The notes: generated by a model from the letters alone, not told the origin. Shown: positions 14,953 to 23,866, counted from the stretch's first letter. The stretch is 64,000 nt of DNA from Chryseobacterium pennae (GCF_003385515.1 NZ_QNVT01000021.1:1-64000); one strand, 5' to 3'. Translations and numbers: made by a program.

Positions 14953-16383
14953 CTACGTTAAATCATCAAAAAAATGATACGTATCTGTTTCTGTCGGGAT
15001 ATTGAGTTTTTTCCGGATTCTGTACTTCTTCTGCTGAACCGTCCTATGCTGAACAAGGGTATAATGGGCAATTTCCTTGGAGGAAAAATGCATTTTCAGC
15101 AGGGCACAAAATGCCAGCTCAGAGTCTTCGAGATTGGGATTAATAGTTAAAAGATTACTGATGAACTTCGGATATGCTTCTTTAAACTGATTGAGAAATT
15201 CAGGATCATTGTTTCTGGCCAATTCCATAATTTCTTCATCTTTTTTATTGTTTATTCTGTTTTTTAAAGATTCTGATTCGAGTCTAAGGTTCTTCTTTTT
15301 CGTTCTCAGGATATTGATCACCTTCCAGGTATAGATTCCCAAAAGAAAAAGACCAGCAACAGACAGGAAAATAACCCATCTTATATTTCTTTCATGTCTT
15401 TCCGAATCTTTCTTTGCTTCCAGAATAAAAGACTCCATATCTTGGTTAATCGTTCTCAGCAATGCGCTATTGGTTTTATCTGTGGCATCCGCATAGAGCT
15501 GTAAATAATAATATGCCTTATCTTTATCTCCTTTATCCTCATAGAGCCACTTTAAATCATTGTAGATATACTTGGTATACTGAGCATAAATATGTCTCGT
15601 TTTCTTATCAATTTCTAAAGCCCTGTTTAAGGCTGCCTCTGCTTTATCAAACTGTTTCTTTTGAATATAGCCCTCTCCCAATATTGTATTTGCTGCAAGA
15701 GCATCTACATCCATAGCGACCTCCGGATTTGGATCTTCAATAATTTTCCGTAAATATATTTCAGCAGAATCCAATTTCAATTCAGCAAAACTGGTATAAT
15801 GATTTCCAAAAAATAAATTGACCCGCCTTGAATGATCAATGCTTTTTGCTTTATATAGGTATAAAGTTGCTTCTTTATGTCTTTTTTTCAAATTAAGATA
15901 ATCTGAACTATAGCCATAAGTTTCTGCCATAAGTTTTCGGGCAAATGCAGATTTTTGATCATTTTCAAGATACTTTATTGCTTTCGCATTATTTTGAAGA
16001 GCCTGATCTAGTCTTCTAAGCTCTGCATTAAAACGGGCATAATTGCTATTAAATACAGCTTTATGTAGATTATTGTCTGATTTTTTTAAAATTGCATCCG
16101 CGTTTTCAAAAAGGATTTGTGCTTTTTGATAATTCTCCAAAGTTGTATTTACTCTTGCCAGATTCACGTAACATAATGCCTTTCCTTCCTCATAGCCCAT
16201 CTCTTCAGCCTGTCTGTAATAGTTTTTATTCAGATTGACGAGAGAATCATATTCTCCCAAATTCCGGAATCTATCATTCTTTTCCAACAACGGAATATCA
16301 AAACTGTTTTCATACTTTCGGTTGTCGGAACTGCATGAAATAAAAAAAAGAAGGAATATATAAGGAAAAATGCGGAACATCAT
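14953..16383 (-). CDS. Membrane-anchored TPR/HTH regulator, paralogue 1
   Basis: One of three tandem paralogues (476 residues). It starts with a hydrophobic signal ending in a lipobox-like ISCSS (Cys17). Tetratricopeptide-like helical repeats follow (about 40-300; NLARVNTTLENYQKAQILFENA, KAEAALNRALEIDKKT are the clearest, abridged), then one transmembrane helix (about 332-354, VIFLSVAGLFLLGIYTW), a basic coiled stretch, and a C-terminal LuxR-like helix-turn-helix (about 425-470, FSSKEIAHYTLVQHRTVQQKK). The plan is a periplasmic sensor on a membrane stalk with a cytoplasmic DNA-binding domain. The signal is unknown. Gap to the next paralogue is 37 bases. Confidence 0.8.
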   Translation of the reverse strand: MMFRIFPYIFLLFFISCSSDNRKYENSFDIPLLEKNDRFRNLGEYDSLVNLNKNYYRQAEEMGYEEGKALCYVNLARVNTTLENYQKAQILFENADAILKKSDNNLHKAVFNSNYARFNAELRRLDQALQNNAKAIKYLENDQKSAFARKLMAETYGYSSDYLNLKKRHKEATLYLYKAKSIDHSRRVNLFFGNHYTSFAELKLDSAEIYLRKIIEDPNPEVAMDVDALAANTILGEGYIQKKQFDKAEAALNRALEIDKKTRHIYAQYTKYIYNDLKWLYEDKGDKDKAYYYLQLYADATDKTNSALLRTINQDMESFILEAKKDSERHERNIRWVIFLSVAGLFLLGIYTWKVINILRTKKKNLRLESESLKNRINNKKDEEIMELARNNDPEFLNQFKEAYPKFISNLLTINPNLEDSELAFCALLKMHFSSKEIAHYTLVQHRTVQQKKYRIRKKLNIPTETDTYHFFDDLT

Positions 16384-16420
16384 ACTTATTAATGGTGAGG
16401 TATTTTAAAAAAGCAATTAA

Positions 16421-17842
16421 TCAACTGATATTATCAAAAAAAACATAAATATCTGTTTCGGTAGGAATATTCATTTTTTTTCTAATCCTGTATTTCTTCT
16501 GTTGAATAGTCCTATGCTGAACAAGCGTATAATTGGCGATTTCCTTGGAACTGAAATGCAGTTTCAGCATGGCACAGAAAACCAATTCTGAATTTTCAAG
16601 CCCGGGATTAATTTCTAAAATCTGCTCTATATATCCCGGATATACTTCTTTAAAACAGGAAAGAAACTCAGGATCATTCCTTTTGGCCATCTCAATGATC
16701 TCTTCATGCCTGTTATCATTAATCCGGTTCTTAAGATTTTCAGCCTCTGATTTCAGAGCCGCCTTTCTTCGTCTTAATGTATTGATGATTCTCCATGTAT
16801 ATATAGCCAACATGGAAAATCCTGCAAGAGACAGAAAAACAACCCACTGTACCTTACTTCTATGTTTTGAAGTATCATTTTTTGCTTCTGAAATAAAGGA
16901 CTCCATATCCTGATTGATGGTTGCCAGTAAAGCAGTATTGGTCTTGTTTTTGGCTTCCGTATATGCACTCAGATAAAAATAGGCTTTTTCCTTATCCCCG
17001 GTTGATGCATATAAAGATCTCAGGTCATTATAAATATATTTGGTATACTGTGCAAAGATGCGCCTGGTTTTCTTATCAATTTCCAAAGCTGTCAGAAATT
17101 CTTTTTCAGCCTTATCATATTCTCCGTAAGCCATATAATACTCCCCCATCACCGTATGAATATTGAGGGCATTAGCATCTACTTTTTTGGACTCAATCAT
17201 TCTATTGTAGGCTCTTGTTATATACTTATAGGCAGAATCTCTATTCCTATGCATGTATATGTAATCTCCTATAACACTCCCTACAATCCCATCCTGATCC
17301 AGAGCTCTTGCTTTATGAAGATACTCCAACGCAGGCTGATATTTTTTTTTGTGACTGTAACAAATCCCCTGTCGTAAGCAGATATTATAAAGAACTGCTT
17401 TTTTCAATTCAGAATTTTTGCTTTTCTCAATATTATTCAATGCCTCTTTGTTATACTCGAAAGCCTTATCCACTCTTCCCAATTCAAAATTGAGCCGGCT
17501 ATAATTATTATAAAATATGGCTTTATGCAAAGAATTATCGGAGTCTCTCAGAATGTATTGAGCATTATTAAACAGAATATTGGATTTTTGGTAATTTTCC
17601 AATGACATATTAACCTGAGCTAAATTAATATAGCATAACGCTTTACCGTCTTTATACCCAATTTCTTCTGCTTTTCTATAGTATTTTTTATTAAGATTAA
17701 CCAGAGAGTCGTACTCACCGGCAAGACGAAACTCTTCATTCTGCTTCATTAAGGGAATATCAAAATTCTTTTCATATTTCCTGGAATCAGGGCTGCAGGA
17801 AATCAAAAGAATGAGTAAAACAAAAAGAAGAATGCGTACCAT
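16421..17842 (-). CDS. Membrane-anchored TPR/HTH regulator, paralogue 2
   Basis: A 473-residue relative of the genes on both sides, closest to the one at 14953-16383 (shared SRKYEKNFDIPL opening, NLNKKYYRKAEEIGYKDGKAL, and an almost identical C-terminus). Lipobox ISCSP (Cys16), TPR-like repeats to about residue 300, a transmembrane helix (about 331-353), then the HTH block FSSKEIANYTLVQHRTIQQKK. The TPR region diverges more than the HTH, as expected if the three respond to different signals but bind similar DNA. It lies 37 bases upstream of paralogue 1 and is probably co-transcribed with it. Confidence 0.8.
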   Translation of the reverse strand: MVRILLFVLLILLISCSPDSRKYEKNFDIPLMKQNEEFRLAGEYDSLVNLNKKYYRKAEEIGYKDGKALCYINLAQVNMSLENYQKSNILFNNAQYILRDSDNSLHKAIFYNNYSRLNFELGRVDKAFEYNKEALNNIEKSKNSELKKAVLYNICLRQGICYSHKKKYQPALEYLHKARALDQDGIVGSVIGDYIYMHRNRDSAYKYITRAYNRMIESKKVDANALNIHTVMGEYYMAYGEYDKAEKEFLTALEIDKKTRRIFAQYTKYIYNDLRSLYASTGDKEKAYFYLSAYTEAKNKTNTALLATINQDMESFISEAKNDTSKHRSKVQWVVFLSLAGFSMLAIYTWRIINTLRRRKAALKSEAENLKNRINDNRHEEIIEMAKRNDPEFLSCFKEVYPGYIEQILEINPGLENSELVFCAMLKLHFSSKEIANYTLVQHRTIQQKKYRIRKKMNIPTETDIYVFFDNIS

Positions 17843-17949
17843 AATGTTTTTCCCTTTAACTAAATGATGTATAAATTAAGATTAAAAAATGATTTTTCCG
17901 GACTTGTGGTGTTACATTTTCTTTAAATTATCTATATAAATTTTATTTT

Positions 17950-19377
17950 TCAACTATTTATTTTATCAAAAAAGTCATAAATATCCTCTTCTCCCGGAAT
18001 ATTAAGCCTTTTTCTAATCCTGTATTTTTTTTGCTGTACAGACCTGTGCTGTACAAACGTATAATCTGCAATTTCTTTGGATGAAAAATGAAATTTCAAC
18101 ATGGCACAAAAAGCCAGCTCAGAGTTCTCAAGATCCGGATTAATTTTCAGAAGAGCATTTATAAAATCCGGATACAGTTCTTTAAATTTCATCAGAAATG
18201 CAGAATCATTTTTCTTAGCAAGCTCAGTAACCTCTTTTAGCATTTTTGTTTTAACATGGCTCTTAAGTTCCTCTGTCTCTTCCTTTAGAGCTCTTTTTTT
18301 CAGCCTTTGAGCCCGAATTGTTTTCTTTACATATATCCCGGAAACGGTAAGTGCAGTAATGGATAATGCAATAGCCAAAGGCAGATCGCTTCTATGCCAA
18401 TCCGATTCCGGTTTCATTTCAGAGATAAAATTTTCTGTGGCTTTATTCATTGTATTTATTCGGGCAACATCCAACCGCCCTTCTTCTTCCATATATTTTT
18501 GCAGATAATAATAAGCCTTACCACCATCATTTTTCTTTTTATAAAGCTCTGCAAGAGATTTATATACATTATTGATATGTGAAGAATATGTACGCCTTGT
18601 TTTTATATTGATTTCCAGTGCTTTTTTAAGTGCCTTTTCTGCCTGATCATTATTATTAATTTCATTATAATAGTATCCCATGGTGTAATATACCCAAAGA
18701 GATTCTGCATCACTGGTCTTTTCATTGAGCATCTTCTCTTCAGACCTTGCAATATAAATTCCGGCAGAATCCGGCTGATGTCTGAACAGATAATACTGGG
18801 CAACCATACAGTTGCTGTAAGCTGAGTTTTCTAATTTATTCCCCTTCAGAAAAGACTTTAGCGATGTCCCATACCAGCCTTTAAAAGCAAAACTACTTCC
18901 TTTATTGATATACAGTCTTGAAAGCAGTTTCTTTTTGAGTTCCGAGTCTTTTGCTTCTTTCAGGTAAAGAAATGCATTATTATTACATTCTATAGCCTTA
19001 TCATATAATTTAAGATGAGCATAATACTGGCTATAATCATCATAAAATACAGCTTTATGAAAGCCATTTTCTGAGTTTTTAAGATCTTTTTCCGCTTTAT
19101 CGAAAAAAAACAGCGCTTTTTCATAATTTCCGGCAGATATACTTACCTCTGCCATATTAAGATAACAAAGACCTATTCCCTCTTTATATCCCATTTTCGC
19201 AGCTTTTTTCAGATAATCGATATTCAGTTCAATAAGTGCTTCATATTCTCCGGAAAGTTGTAGATCTGAACTCTTTTTTATCAGCGCAGTATCAAAATTG
19301 TCTTTTTCTTTATCCTGAATATTTTTATTACAGGAAACAGCGCATAGCAACAGACCTATGCTTAATGCACAGACCAT
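17950..19377 (-). CDS. Membrane-anchored TPR/HTH regulator, paralogue 3
   Basis: The most divergent of the three (475 residues). It keeps the lipobox (AVSCN, Cys16), TPR-like repeats (YEKALFFFDKAEK, DQAEKALKKALEIN), a transmembrane helix (about 333-353) and the C-terminal HTH with FSSKEIADYTFVQHRSVQQKK. The ATG at 19377 gives a signal without the usual basic N-end. An upstream in-frame stretch reads ATA AGA AGG CTG ATG, adding Ile-Arg-Arg-Leu, so a longer non-ATG start (for example ATT further up) is possible. A 107-base gap separates it from paralogue 2, suggesting its own or an additional promoter there. Confidence 0.78.
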   Translation of the reverse strand: MVCALSIGLLLCAVSCNKNIQDKEKDNFDTALIKKSSDLQLSGEYEALIELNIDYLKKAAKMGYKEGIGLCYLNMAEVSISAGNYEKALFFFDKAEKDLKNSENGFHKAVFYDDYSQYYAHLKLYDKAIECNNNAFLYLKEAKDSELKKKLLSRLYINKGSSFAFKGWYGTSLKSFLKGNKLENSAYSNCMVAQYYLFRHQPDSAGIYIARSEEKMLNEKTSDAESLWVYYTMGYYYNEINNNDQAEKALKKALEINIKTRRTYSSHINNVYKSLAELYKKKNDGGKAYYYLQKYMEEEGRLDVARINTMNKATENFISEMKPESDWHRSDLPLAIALSITALTVSGIYVKKTIRAQRLKKRALKEETEELKSHVKTKMLKEVTELAKKNDSAFLMKFKELYPDFINALLKINPDLENSELAFCAMLKFHFSSKEIADYTFVQHRSVQQKKYRIRKRLNIPGEEDIYDFFDKINS

Positions 19378-19864
19378 CAGCCTTCTTATGACTGTTGTAT
19401 ATGTTGTATTATTTTTAATAATGGCCAGCTTTTATTTCCCCTTTAAAACGCATACCTACCTACACATGCCTTAATAGATGAACAGAAAATATTATTTTAT
19501 TGATTTTTGTGTCAATCTATATTATAAATATACATAATTTATATCATCAATGCTTATATAAAATCATGTGAATATGAAAAATAACATACTCCCTTTAGTT
19601 TTCTGCAACCTGGTTAATACATTAAATTCAAAATTGAAAATCAATATTTTATAATAGAAAATTGTTATCTATTCAACAACAGTTGTATGATTAAGTAACT
19701 CCCTGCTTTTTTATAATAAGACAGTCTGAAATAATATTTGTTACATTTTTCATTCAATTTTATCTGATAAATCTTATCCCTTTTTTCTTTACTATCAAAA
19801 AATACTGTTATATTCATCTTTTTTAAGAAATTAATTTTAAAACTTTTTATTATAAAAATCAACT
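19378..19864. other. Intergenic region between the HTH paralogues and a GNAT gene
   Basis: 487 very AT-rich bases. It contains the divergent promoter regions of paralogue 3 (-) and the GNAT gene (+). No RNA gene or repeat was recognised. A 65-codon minus-strand reading frame at 19665-19862 lacks any recognisable feature and is not called. Confidence 0.4.
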
Positions 19865-20347
19865 ATGAATATTGAATATCGGAAACTTCTGGCTCATGAA
19901 AGTAAAATATACAGGGACATCCGTCTGGAAAGCCTGGAACAGTTCCCTGATTCCTTTGCAGCCAGTTATCAGGAATCCCTGAAAACCGAAAAACTCAGCA
20001 TGGAAATCAATATTGAAAATCAAATTCCAGGAAAGGTTGCCTTCGGTGCTTTTGCTGATCAAAGACTGATTGGCATTTGTATATTTGTTAAAAATGAAAA
20101 CAACTCCGCAAGCATCTACCAAATGTATGTAAAGAAAGGCTTTCAGGGAAAAAATATAGGATCCGGCCTTGTGCAGGCTGTCATTCATGAGGCTAATGAG
20201 AAGTTTACTGTCAATGAAATATATTTAGAGGTCGCTGCTAACAATCATTCAGCATATCAGCTATACAAAAAGAATGGATTTAAAGACGTTAGCAATGAAA
20301 ATGGATTAAACGATACTTCAGAGATTGTTATGAAATATACTATATAA
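19865..20347 (+). CDS. GNAT-family N-acetyltransferase
   Basis: A 160-residue acetyltransferase. The acetyl-CoA site is IYQMYVKKGFQGKNIGSGLV (about residues 82-101), with the Q/R-G-x-x-I-G-S-G pattern, and the C-terminal block EVAANNHSAYQLYKKNGFK is a typical motif B. The substrate is not evident. It stands alone and is closed by a hairpin terminator shared with the oppositely oriented tRNA-Lys gene. Confidence 0.85.
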   Translation: MNIEYRKLLAHESKIYRDIRLESLEQFPDSFAASYQESLKTEKLSMEINIENQIPGKVAFGAFADQRLIGICIFVKNENNSASIYQMYVKKGFQGKNIGSGLVQAVIHEANEKFTVNEIYLEVAANNHSAYQLYKKNGFKDVSNENGLNDTSEIVMKYTI

Positions 20348-20351
20348 AAAC

Positions 20352-20382
20352 AAAAAAAGAACTACAGCTTTGTAGTTCTTTT
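20352..20382. terminator. Bidirectional terminator between GNAT and tRNA-Lys
   Basis: AGAACTACA (20358-20366) and TGTAGTTCT (20371-20379) form a perfect 9-base stem with an A-run before and a T-run after. It can serve the GNAT gene (+) and the tRNA (-). Confidence 0.85.
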
Positions 20383-20388
20383 GATCTG

Positions 20389-20461
20389 TGACCCGGCTGG
20401 GATTCGAACCCAGGACCCATACATTAAAAGTGTATTGCTCTACCAGCTGAGCTACCGAGTC
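20389..20461 (-). tRNA. tRNA-Lys (anticodon UUU), copy 1
   Basis: A 73-base cloverleaf on the minus strand: acceptor GACTCGG/CCGGGTC with one T-G pair, D-arm GCTC...GAGC, anticodon arm ATACA-CTTTTAA-TGTAT (anticodon TTT), and T-arm CTGGG-TTCGAAT-CCCAG. Discriminator base is A; CCA is not encoded. It is identical to the copies at 25835 and 25976. The bases just 5' (GTGACC) are complementary to the 3' end GGTCAC, allowing an alternative pairing. Confidence 0.97.
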
Positions 20462-20467
20462 GGTCAC

Positions 20468-20502
20468 TTATTTTTTCAAATAAATCTCTTTGTTTAAGAG
20501 AT
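20468..20502 (-). other. Two leader hairpins 5' of tRNA-Lys copy 1
   Basis: On the plus strand TTATTT-TTTC-AAATAA (20468-20483) and ATCTCTT-TGTTT-AAGAGAT (20484-20502) are perfect inverted repeats. In the transcript the first has a GAAA tetraloop and ends six bases before the tRNA. Equivalent hairpins next to copy 3 differ by paired changes, which supports a conserved RNA structure. Confidence 0.55.
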
Positions 20503-20650
20503 TGCAAATATAAAAAAAAATCCTTTAAATCCAAGCTTCCACAAGCTTTTTAGCTAAAAAAAATATCTTTCATTCCTGATATGAATTAATAATTTTCACT
20601 GATCTTAACTCAGGTAAAAACTCAAATTTCTGATAATAAATAATTTGCAA

Positions 20651-20682
20651 TAAAAAACGCAATGTAAAGCGAACATTGCGTA
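20651..20682 (-). terminator. Terminator of the DAPG-hydrolase-like gene
   Basis: ACGCAATGT (20657-20665) and ACATTGCGT (20673-20681) pair perfectly; on the minus strand a T-run follows. It lies just downstream of the minus-strand gene ending at 20714. Confidence 0.8.
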
Positions 20683-20713
20683 CTCATAATTCTATTGTAA
20701 AAATTTATCTTAA

Positions 20714-21415
20714 TTACCAAAGAAGAGGCGCTTTGTCCCCGTTCTTATTTTCAGCATAATAAAGAGAAGGAAGAACCTGGGCCAGATAAGTAAATTCACT
20801 ATAACAATGCTCCATAAGCCCGAATCCAACTTCATCCGGCAGCTGATTTTCACTATCTGCCATTAATGCACCAAGATAAAAATGACTTCTCAAGGTAGAA
20901 CCCTGCACCGTATCCCTGACTACGTGGAACATATAACCATCCACCGGATCACCGTTATCATCTAAAAGTGTATCTTCACCAAAGCCTATCCTTGCATACA
21001 CCACTGCACTCACAGCCCCATCAGCATAAGCCTGGTTCAAGATATCCACATTAAATATTTCTGCAGGATCATGAAATTTTATAGTAGCAGACACCGGAGG
21101 GATATCACCCAGAGATTCTGTAGCATGTATGGTAGCCCCTATATAATTTTTATTTTTGATCCATTTGCTATCCCATCCACCGTGTTTCACATGGTCATGA
21201 GGGTGCCATAACTTAAGGTCTGCCGTTGTTTCAAAATATTTGAACCACCAATCCAGCATTCTTCCTTTACAATTGTGCAGAACATTTCTCATAGCAATGT
21301 GGAGCATCCCGTTCTCTAATCTCCTGATTCCTGCTTCCAAGGCTAAGGGTTTAGGAGATAAAAGAGCATTGATATCCCTGAACATGACTTCTTCAGTTTT
21401 TTTTGTTGGTTTCAT
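20714..21415 (-). CDS. 2,4-diacetylphloroglucinol hydrolase (PhlG)-like protein
   Basis: A 233-residue soluble protein resembling the PhlG family, zinc enzymes that cleave a C-C bond to remove acetyl from 2,4-diacetylphloroglucinol. Segments that suggest this are GRMLDWWFKYF (about 50-60), LWHPHDHVKHGGW with candidate metal ligands (about 69-81), IGATIHATESLGD, HVVRDTVQGSTLRSHFYLG (about 164-182) and the C-terminal LMEHCYSEFTYLA with a further His and Glu. There is no signal peptide. It is monocistronic with its own terminator. The family call is from memory of the motif pattern; the real substrate in this organism, which has no phloroglucinol genes in view, is unknown. Confidence 0.65.
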   Translation of the reverse strand: MKPTKKTEEVMFRDINALLSPKPLALEAGIRRLENGMLHIAMRNVLHNCKGRMLDWWFKYFETTADLKLWHPHDHVKHGGWDSKWIKNKNYIGATIHATESLGDIPPVSATIKFHDPAEIFNVDILNQAYADGAVSAVVYARIGFGEDTLLDDNGDPVDGYMFHVVRDTVQGSTLRSHFYLGALMADSENQLPDEVGFGLMEHCYSEFTYLAQVLPSLYYAENKNGDKAPLLW

Positions 21416-21518
21416 ACCTGATATTTTAATTAGATTATCTGATCTCTCAATTGAAGAACTAACAGTAAGGATTATTTTGCCTCTTCCCCACTCGTTTTCT
21501 GAACTATTGATTGATGTA

Positions 21519-21526
21519 CAAATTTA
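21519..21526 (-). promoter_or_regulatory. Candidate -7 box for the DAPG-hydrolase-like gene
   Basis: TAAATTTG on the minus strand matches the Bacteroidota -7 consensus TAnnTTTG and would give a leader of about 100 bases. I see no TTG at the usual distance. Confidence 0.35.
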
Positions 21527-21665
21527 AATCAGCAAGAACCTGAGACAGCAGTATTATTTTCTAATCCACCGGTACAATTTGGAAATTCAGGATCATCTGA
21601 TTACCCAACAGCACCTGAACTGTAAAACATAAAATGGATCTGAAAAGTTAAAAGTATGCCTACAT

Positions 21666-22466
21666 TTACAGGCAGGCATTATGTTTTTTGAATTCTTCGG
21701 GAGTCTGTCCTGTTTGTTTTTTGTAAAACCGGGAAAAATAGGCTGGATCTTCAAAATTCAGATCGAATGCAATCTCTTTTATGGTCAATTCTCCTGAAAT
21801 CAGCATCCGTTCAGCCTCTACAATGACCCTTTCGTGTAATAGCTGTGTAAGGGTTTTATTCATTTTTTCCTTCAGAATCTGATTAATCCGTTTTTCACTG
21901 ATCCCCATTTTTGAAGCATAAAATTCTGCTTTACGTTCAGTTTTATAATAGTCATCCATCAACATAATGAATTGATAGACCCGTTTCTGATGGATATCCT
22001 GGTTCAAAAAATAGTGTTGACTTGCACGAATCAGGTTTAGCAGAAAGACTTTCAGTAATGATTTTAGAACCAGATAACTTCCCATTGAGTTTTGATACTC
22101 TTTCTCAATCAATATTCTGAGGTATTGAAGTATTTCTACAACATCATTATCCAAACGAAGATGAGTGTACTGCCCATACATATTGAAAAGATTGAAAACA
22201 TCCAACGCAAACTCCTTGTCACCTTCTTCCAGATATTCTCTTTTGAAGGCTATGACATAGCCCTCCTTATTTTCAAAACTTATTTTTTCAGAACGATACA
22301 AAGGAATTAAATACATAGAATCTCCGTCACTGGTTTCCGGATCATTCTTAAACCAAATCATTTCAAAAAAGTCAGCCCGCCGAGAATTCTCCATATAAGG
22401 ATTCTGGCAGCGCTGAAGTTCAAAAAAGGCAAACTTTGACGGATCGATCTGGTGAATGAATTTCAT
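21666..22466 (-). CDS. AraC-family transcriptional regulator
   Basis: A 266-residue regulator. The N-terminal half (about 1-150) fits a cupin-like AraC sensing domain (RRADFFEMIWFKN, GYVIAFKREYL). The C-terminal half is a complete double HTH: AEFYASKMGISEKRINQILK, LTIKEIAFDLNFEDPAYFSRFYKKQTGQTPEEF (abridged), the second being the strongest match. A TTG-N21-TATATTTG promoter lies immediately upstream. The effector and targets are unknown; the gene lies between the DAPG-hydrolase-like gene and the collagen-like operon, all on the same strand, so regulation of either is possible. Confidence 0.9.
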   Translation of the reverse strand: MKFIHQIDPSKFAFFELQRCQNPYMENSRRADFFEMIWFKNDPETSDGDSMYLIPLYRSEKISFENKEGYVIAFKREYLEEGDKEFALDVFNLFNMYGQYTHLRLDNDVVEILQYLRILIEKEYQNSMGSYLVLKSLLKVFLLNLIRASQHYFLNQDIHQKRVYQFIMLMDDYYKTERKAEFYASKMGISEKRINQILKEKMNKTLTQLLHERVIVEAERMLISGELTIKEIAFDLNFEDPAYFSRFYKKQTGQTPEEFKKHNACL

Positions 22467-22494
22467 ATTCCTGATTCAATTTTGTAGCACAGTA

Positions 22495-22526
22495 CAAATA
22501 TACGTGACTATTAGGTGGGAATACAA
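22495..22526 (-). promoter_or_regulatory. Bacteroidota-type promoter of the AraC gene
   Basis: On the minus strand TTG (complement of 22524-22526) and TATATTTG (complement of 22495-22502) are 21 bases apart, within the range of the -33/-7 consensus. Transcription would begin about 20 bases before the start codon. Confidence 0.6.
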
Positions 22527-22557
22527 TAAAAAAAGAACCACCGAAACAGTAGTTCTT
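22527..22557 (-). terminator. Terminator of the collagen-like operon
   Basis: On the minus strand AGAACTAC and GTGGTTCT pair with one G-T wobble around a short loop, followed by a run of seven T. It lies 54 bases after the collagen-like gene and just upstream of the AraC promoter. Confidence 0.75.
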
Positions 22558-22610
22558 TGTATTTATGACAGCACGGAGGTGTGATTTTACATTTTTATAA
22601 AAAATTAACC

Positions 22611-23846
22611 TTACTTGATTACTGTAGCTTTAAAAGAAAAAGATAAGCCCGCAATAGAACCAGCATCATACATATAAACAGTTATCGTATTGGCGGATGT
22701 TACTTTAGCAATGTAGATTGGGGGGAAATCTCCTGTTGGAATATTGCCTAAAGGGTTTACAATAACCGCATCCCCTATTGCTGCTCCATTGACCGTTATT
22801 GTAAATGAATTCGGTGTACTAGCTCCCGGCATAGTCACAGTATTAGTTCCTGTTAGCAGTTGTGTTCCGCCACTACTGCTTGGCGTAGCCCAGGTTCCAT
22901 CGCCTCTAAGATAAGTAGAAGAACCTGCAGTACCTGCAGTGGTCGCTATTTTTGCTACTGTTACAGAAGCATCTGCTATCTTGGTTGTAGTTATTTTATT
23001 GGTGCCAATGGTTAATGTACCAGAAGCATTTATAGTGGCATCTCCACTCATATTCACAGGAGTTCCAGGTGAAAAAGGCACTGATGAATTAGTCAAAATG
23101 AGTTGTCCTCCAGTGGTTCCATTAGAAAATCCAGCCCCGGTAATCCCAGTAGCTCCGGTAACTCCCTGGATACCTTGGGCACCTGTAACTCCTGTTGCAC
23201 CTATTACCCCCTGAGCTCCTATAGGTCCTGTCGGACCAGTAATTCCCTGAATACCTTGAGCACCGGTAATTCCCTGTATACCCTGAACACCAGCGGCACC
23301 AGTAGCTCCCTGAATACCTTGTATACCTTGAGCGCCAGTAGCCCCAGTAACTCCTACTAACCCCTGAGCACCAACAGCTCCTGTCGGACCAGTAATTCCC
23401 TGAATACCTTGAGCACCGGTAGCACCTTGAGGGCCAGGAACAGAACTTCCCGAAGTTTTTGCATATAAAGCATAAGGCACGCTTAGCAACTGTGATACTC
23501 CTGTTATGGTATAATTATTTGCTCCGTTAGGATCTGTTTCCATTTTTATAAAGTAAATATCTGCTCCCCAGTTAATGGTAGAATACGAGCCACTTACTAA
23601 AGTCCCAGCACCAATTTTTGCAGTTACTAAACCATTCATATTGGTAGATTGAGATTGCGTCTCTGAGTATACTACAGTTCCTGCTGTGGAGCCTTTCAAT
23701 ATAGAAAATCTCATTCCTACAGTTTGGTTACTTACCAATTGATTACTTGAATTTCTAATAATAGCCTGATAGCTCATTGCATCCTGCACTTGTGAAAACA
23801 TCAGAGCAGAAGTTAAAGAGGCTGCTAGAATGGAAAGCTTTTTCAT
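22611..23846 (-). CDS. Collagen-like repeat protein, exported
   Basis: A 411-residue surface or secreted protein. After a signal peptide (about 1-22) comes a conserved N-terminal domain of about 110 residues (MSYQAIIRNSSNQLV ... VPYALYAKTSG) common in flavobacterial collagen-like proteins. About 34 Gly-X-Y triplets (residues 138-239) follow, rich in GAT, GIQ and GIT and poor in Pro at Y. The C-terminal beta-rich domain (about 250-411) contains the YLRGDGTW motif seen in fibre-like proteins. It probably forms a trimeric rod. The partner gene 20 bases upstream encodes a small T9SS-sorted protein. Function could be adhesion or matrix; this is not established. Confidence 0.88.
   Translation of the reverse strand: MKKLSILAASLTSALMFSQVQDAMSYQAIIRNSSNQLVSNQTVGMRFSILKGSTAGTVVYSETQSQSTNMNGLVTAKIGAGTLVSGSYSTINWGADIYFIKMETDPNGANNYTITGVSQLLSVPYALYAKTSGSSVPGPQGATGAQGIQGITGPTGAVGAQGLVGVTGATGAQGIQGIQGATGAAGVQGIQGITGAQGIQGITGPTGPIGAQGVIGATGVTGAQGIQGVTGATGITGAGFSNGTTGGQLILTNSSVPFSPGTPVNMSGDATINASGTLTIGTNKITTTKIADASVTVAKIATTAGTAGSSTYLRGDGTWATPSSSGGTQLLTGTNTVTMPGASTPNSFTITVNGAAIGDAVIVNPLGNIPTGDFPPIYIAKVTSANTITVYMYDAGSIAGLSFSFKATVIK
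23130..23435 (-). repeat. Collagen-type Gly-X-Y coding repeat
   Basis: About 34 consecutive codon triplets start with Gly. At DNA level 9-base units recur in near-identical form, so unit number may vary between strains through recombination or slippage. Confidence 0.85.
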
Positions 23847-23866
23847 AGGTAATTAGTTTTTATATT

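Noticed and set aside
19665-19862. A 65-codon minus-strand ORF in an AT-rich gap
   Set aside because: Composition is that of non-coding AT-rich DNA, with no start context or motif.
22939-23360. Plus-strand ORFs opposite the collagen-like repeat
   Set aside because: They are antisense images of a low-complexity Gly-X-Y repeat and have no independent features.
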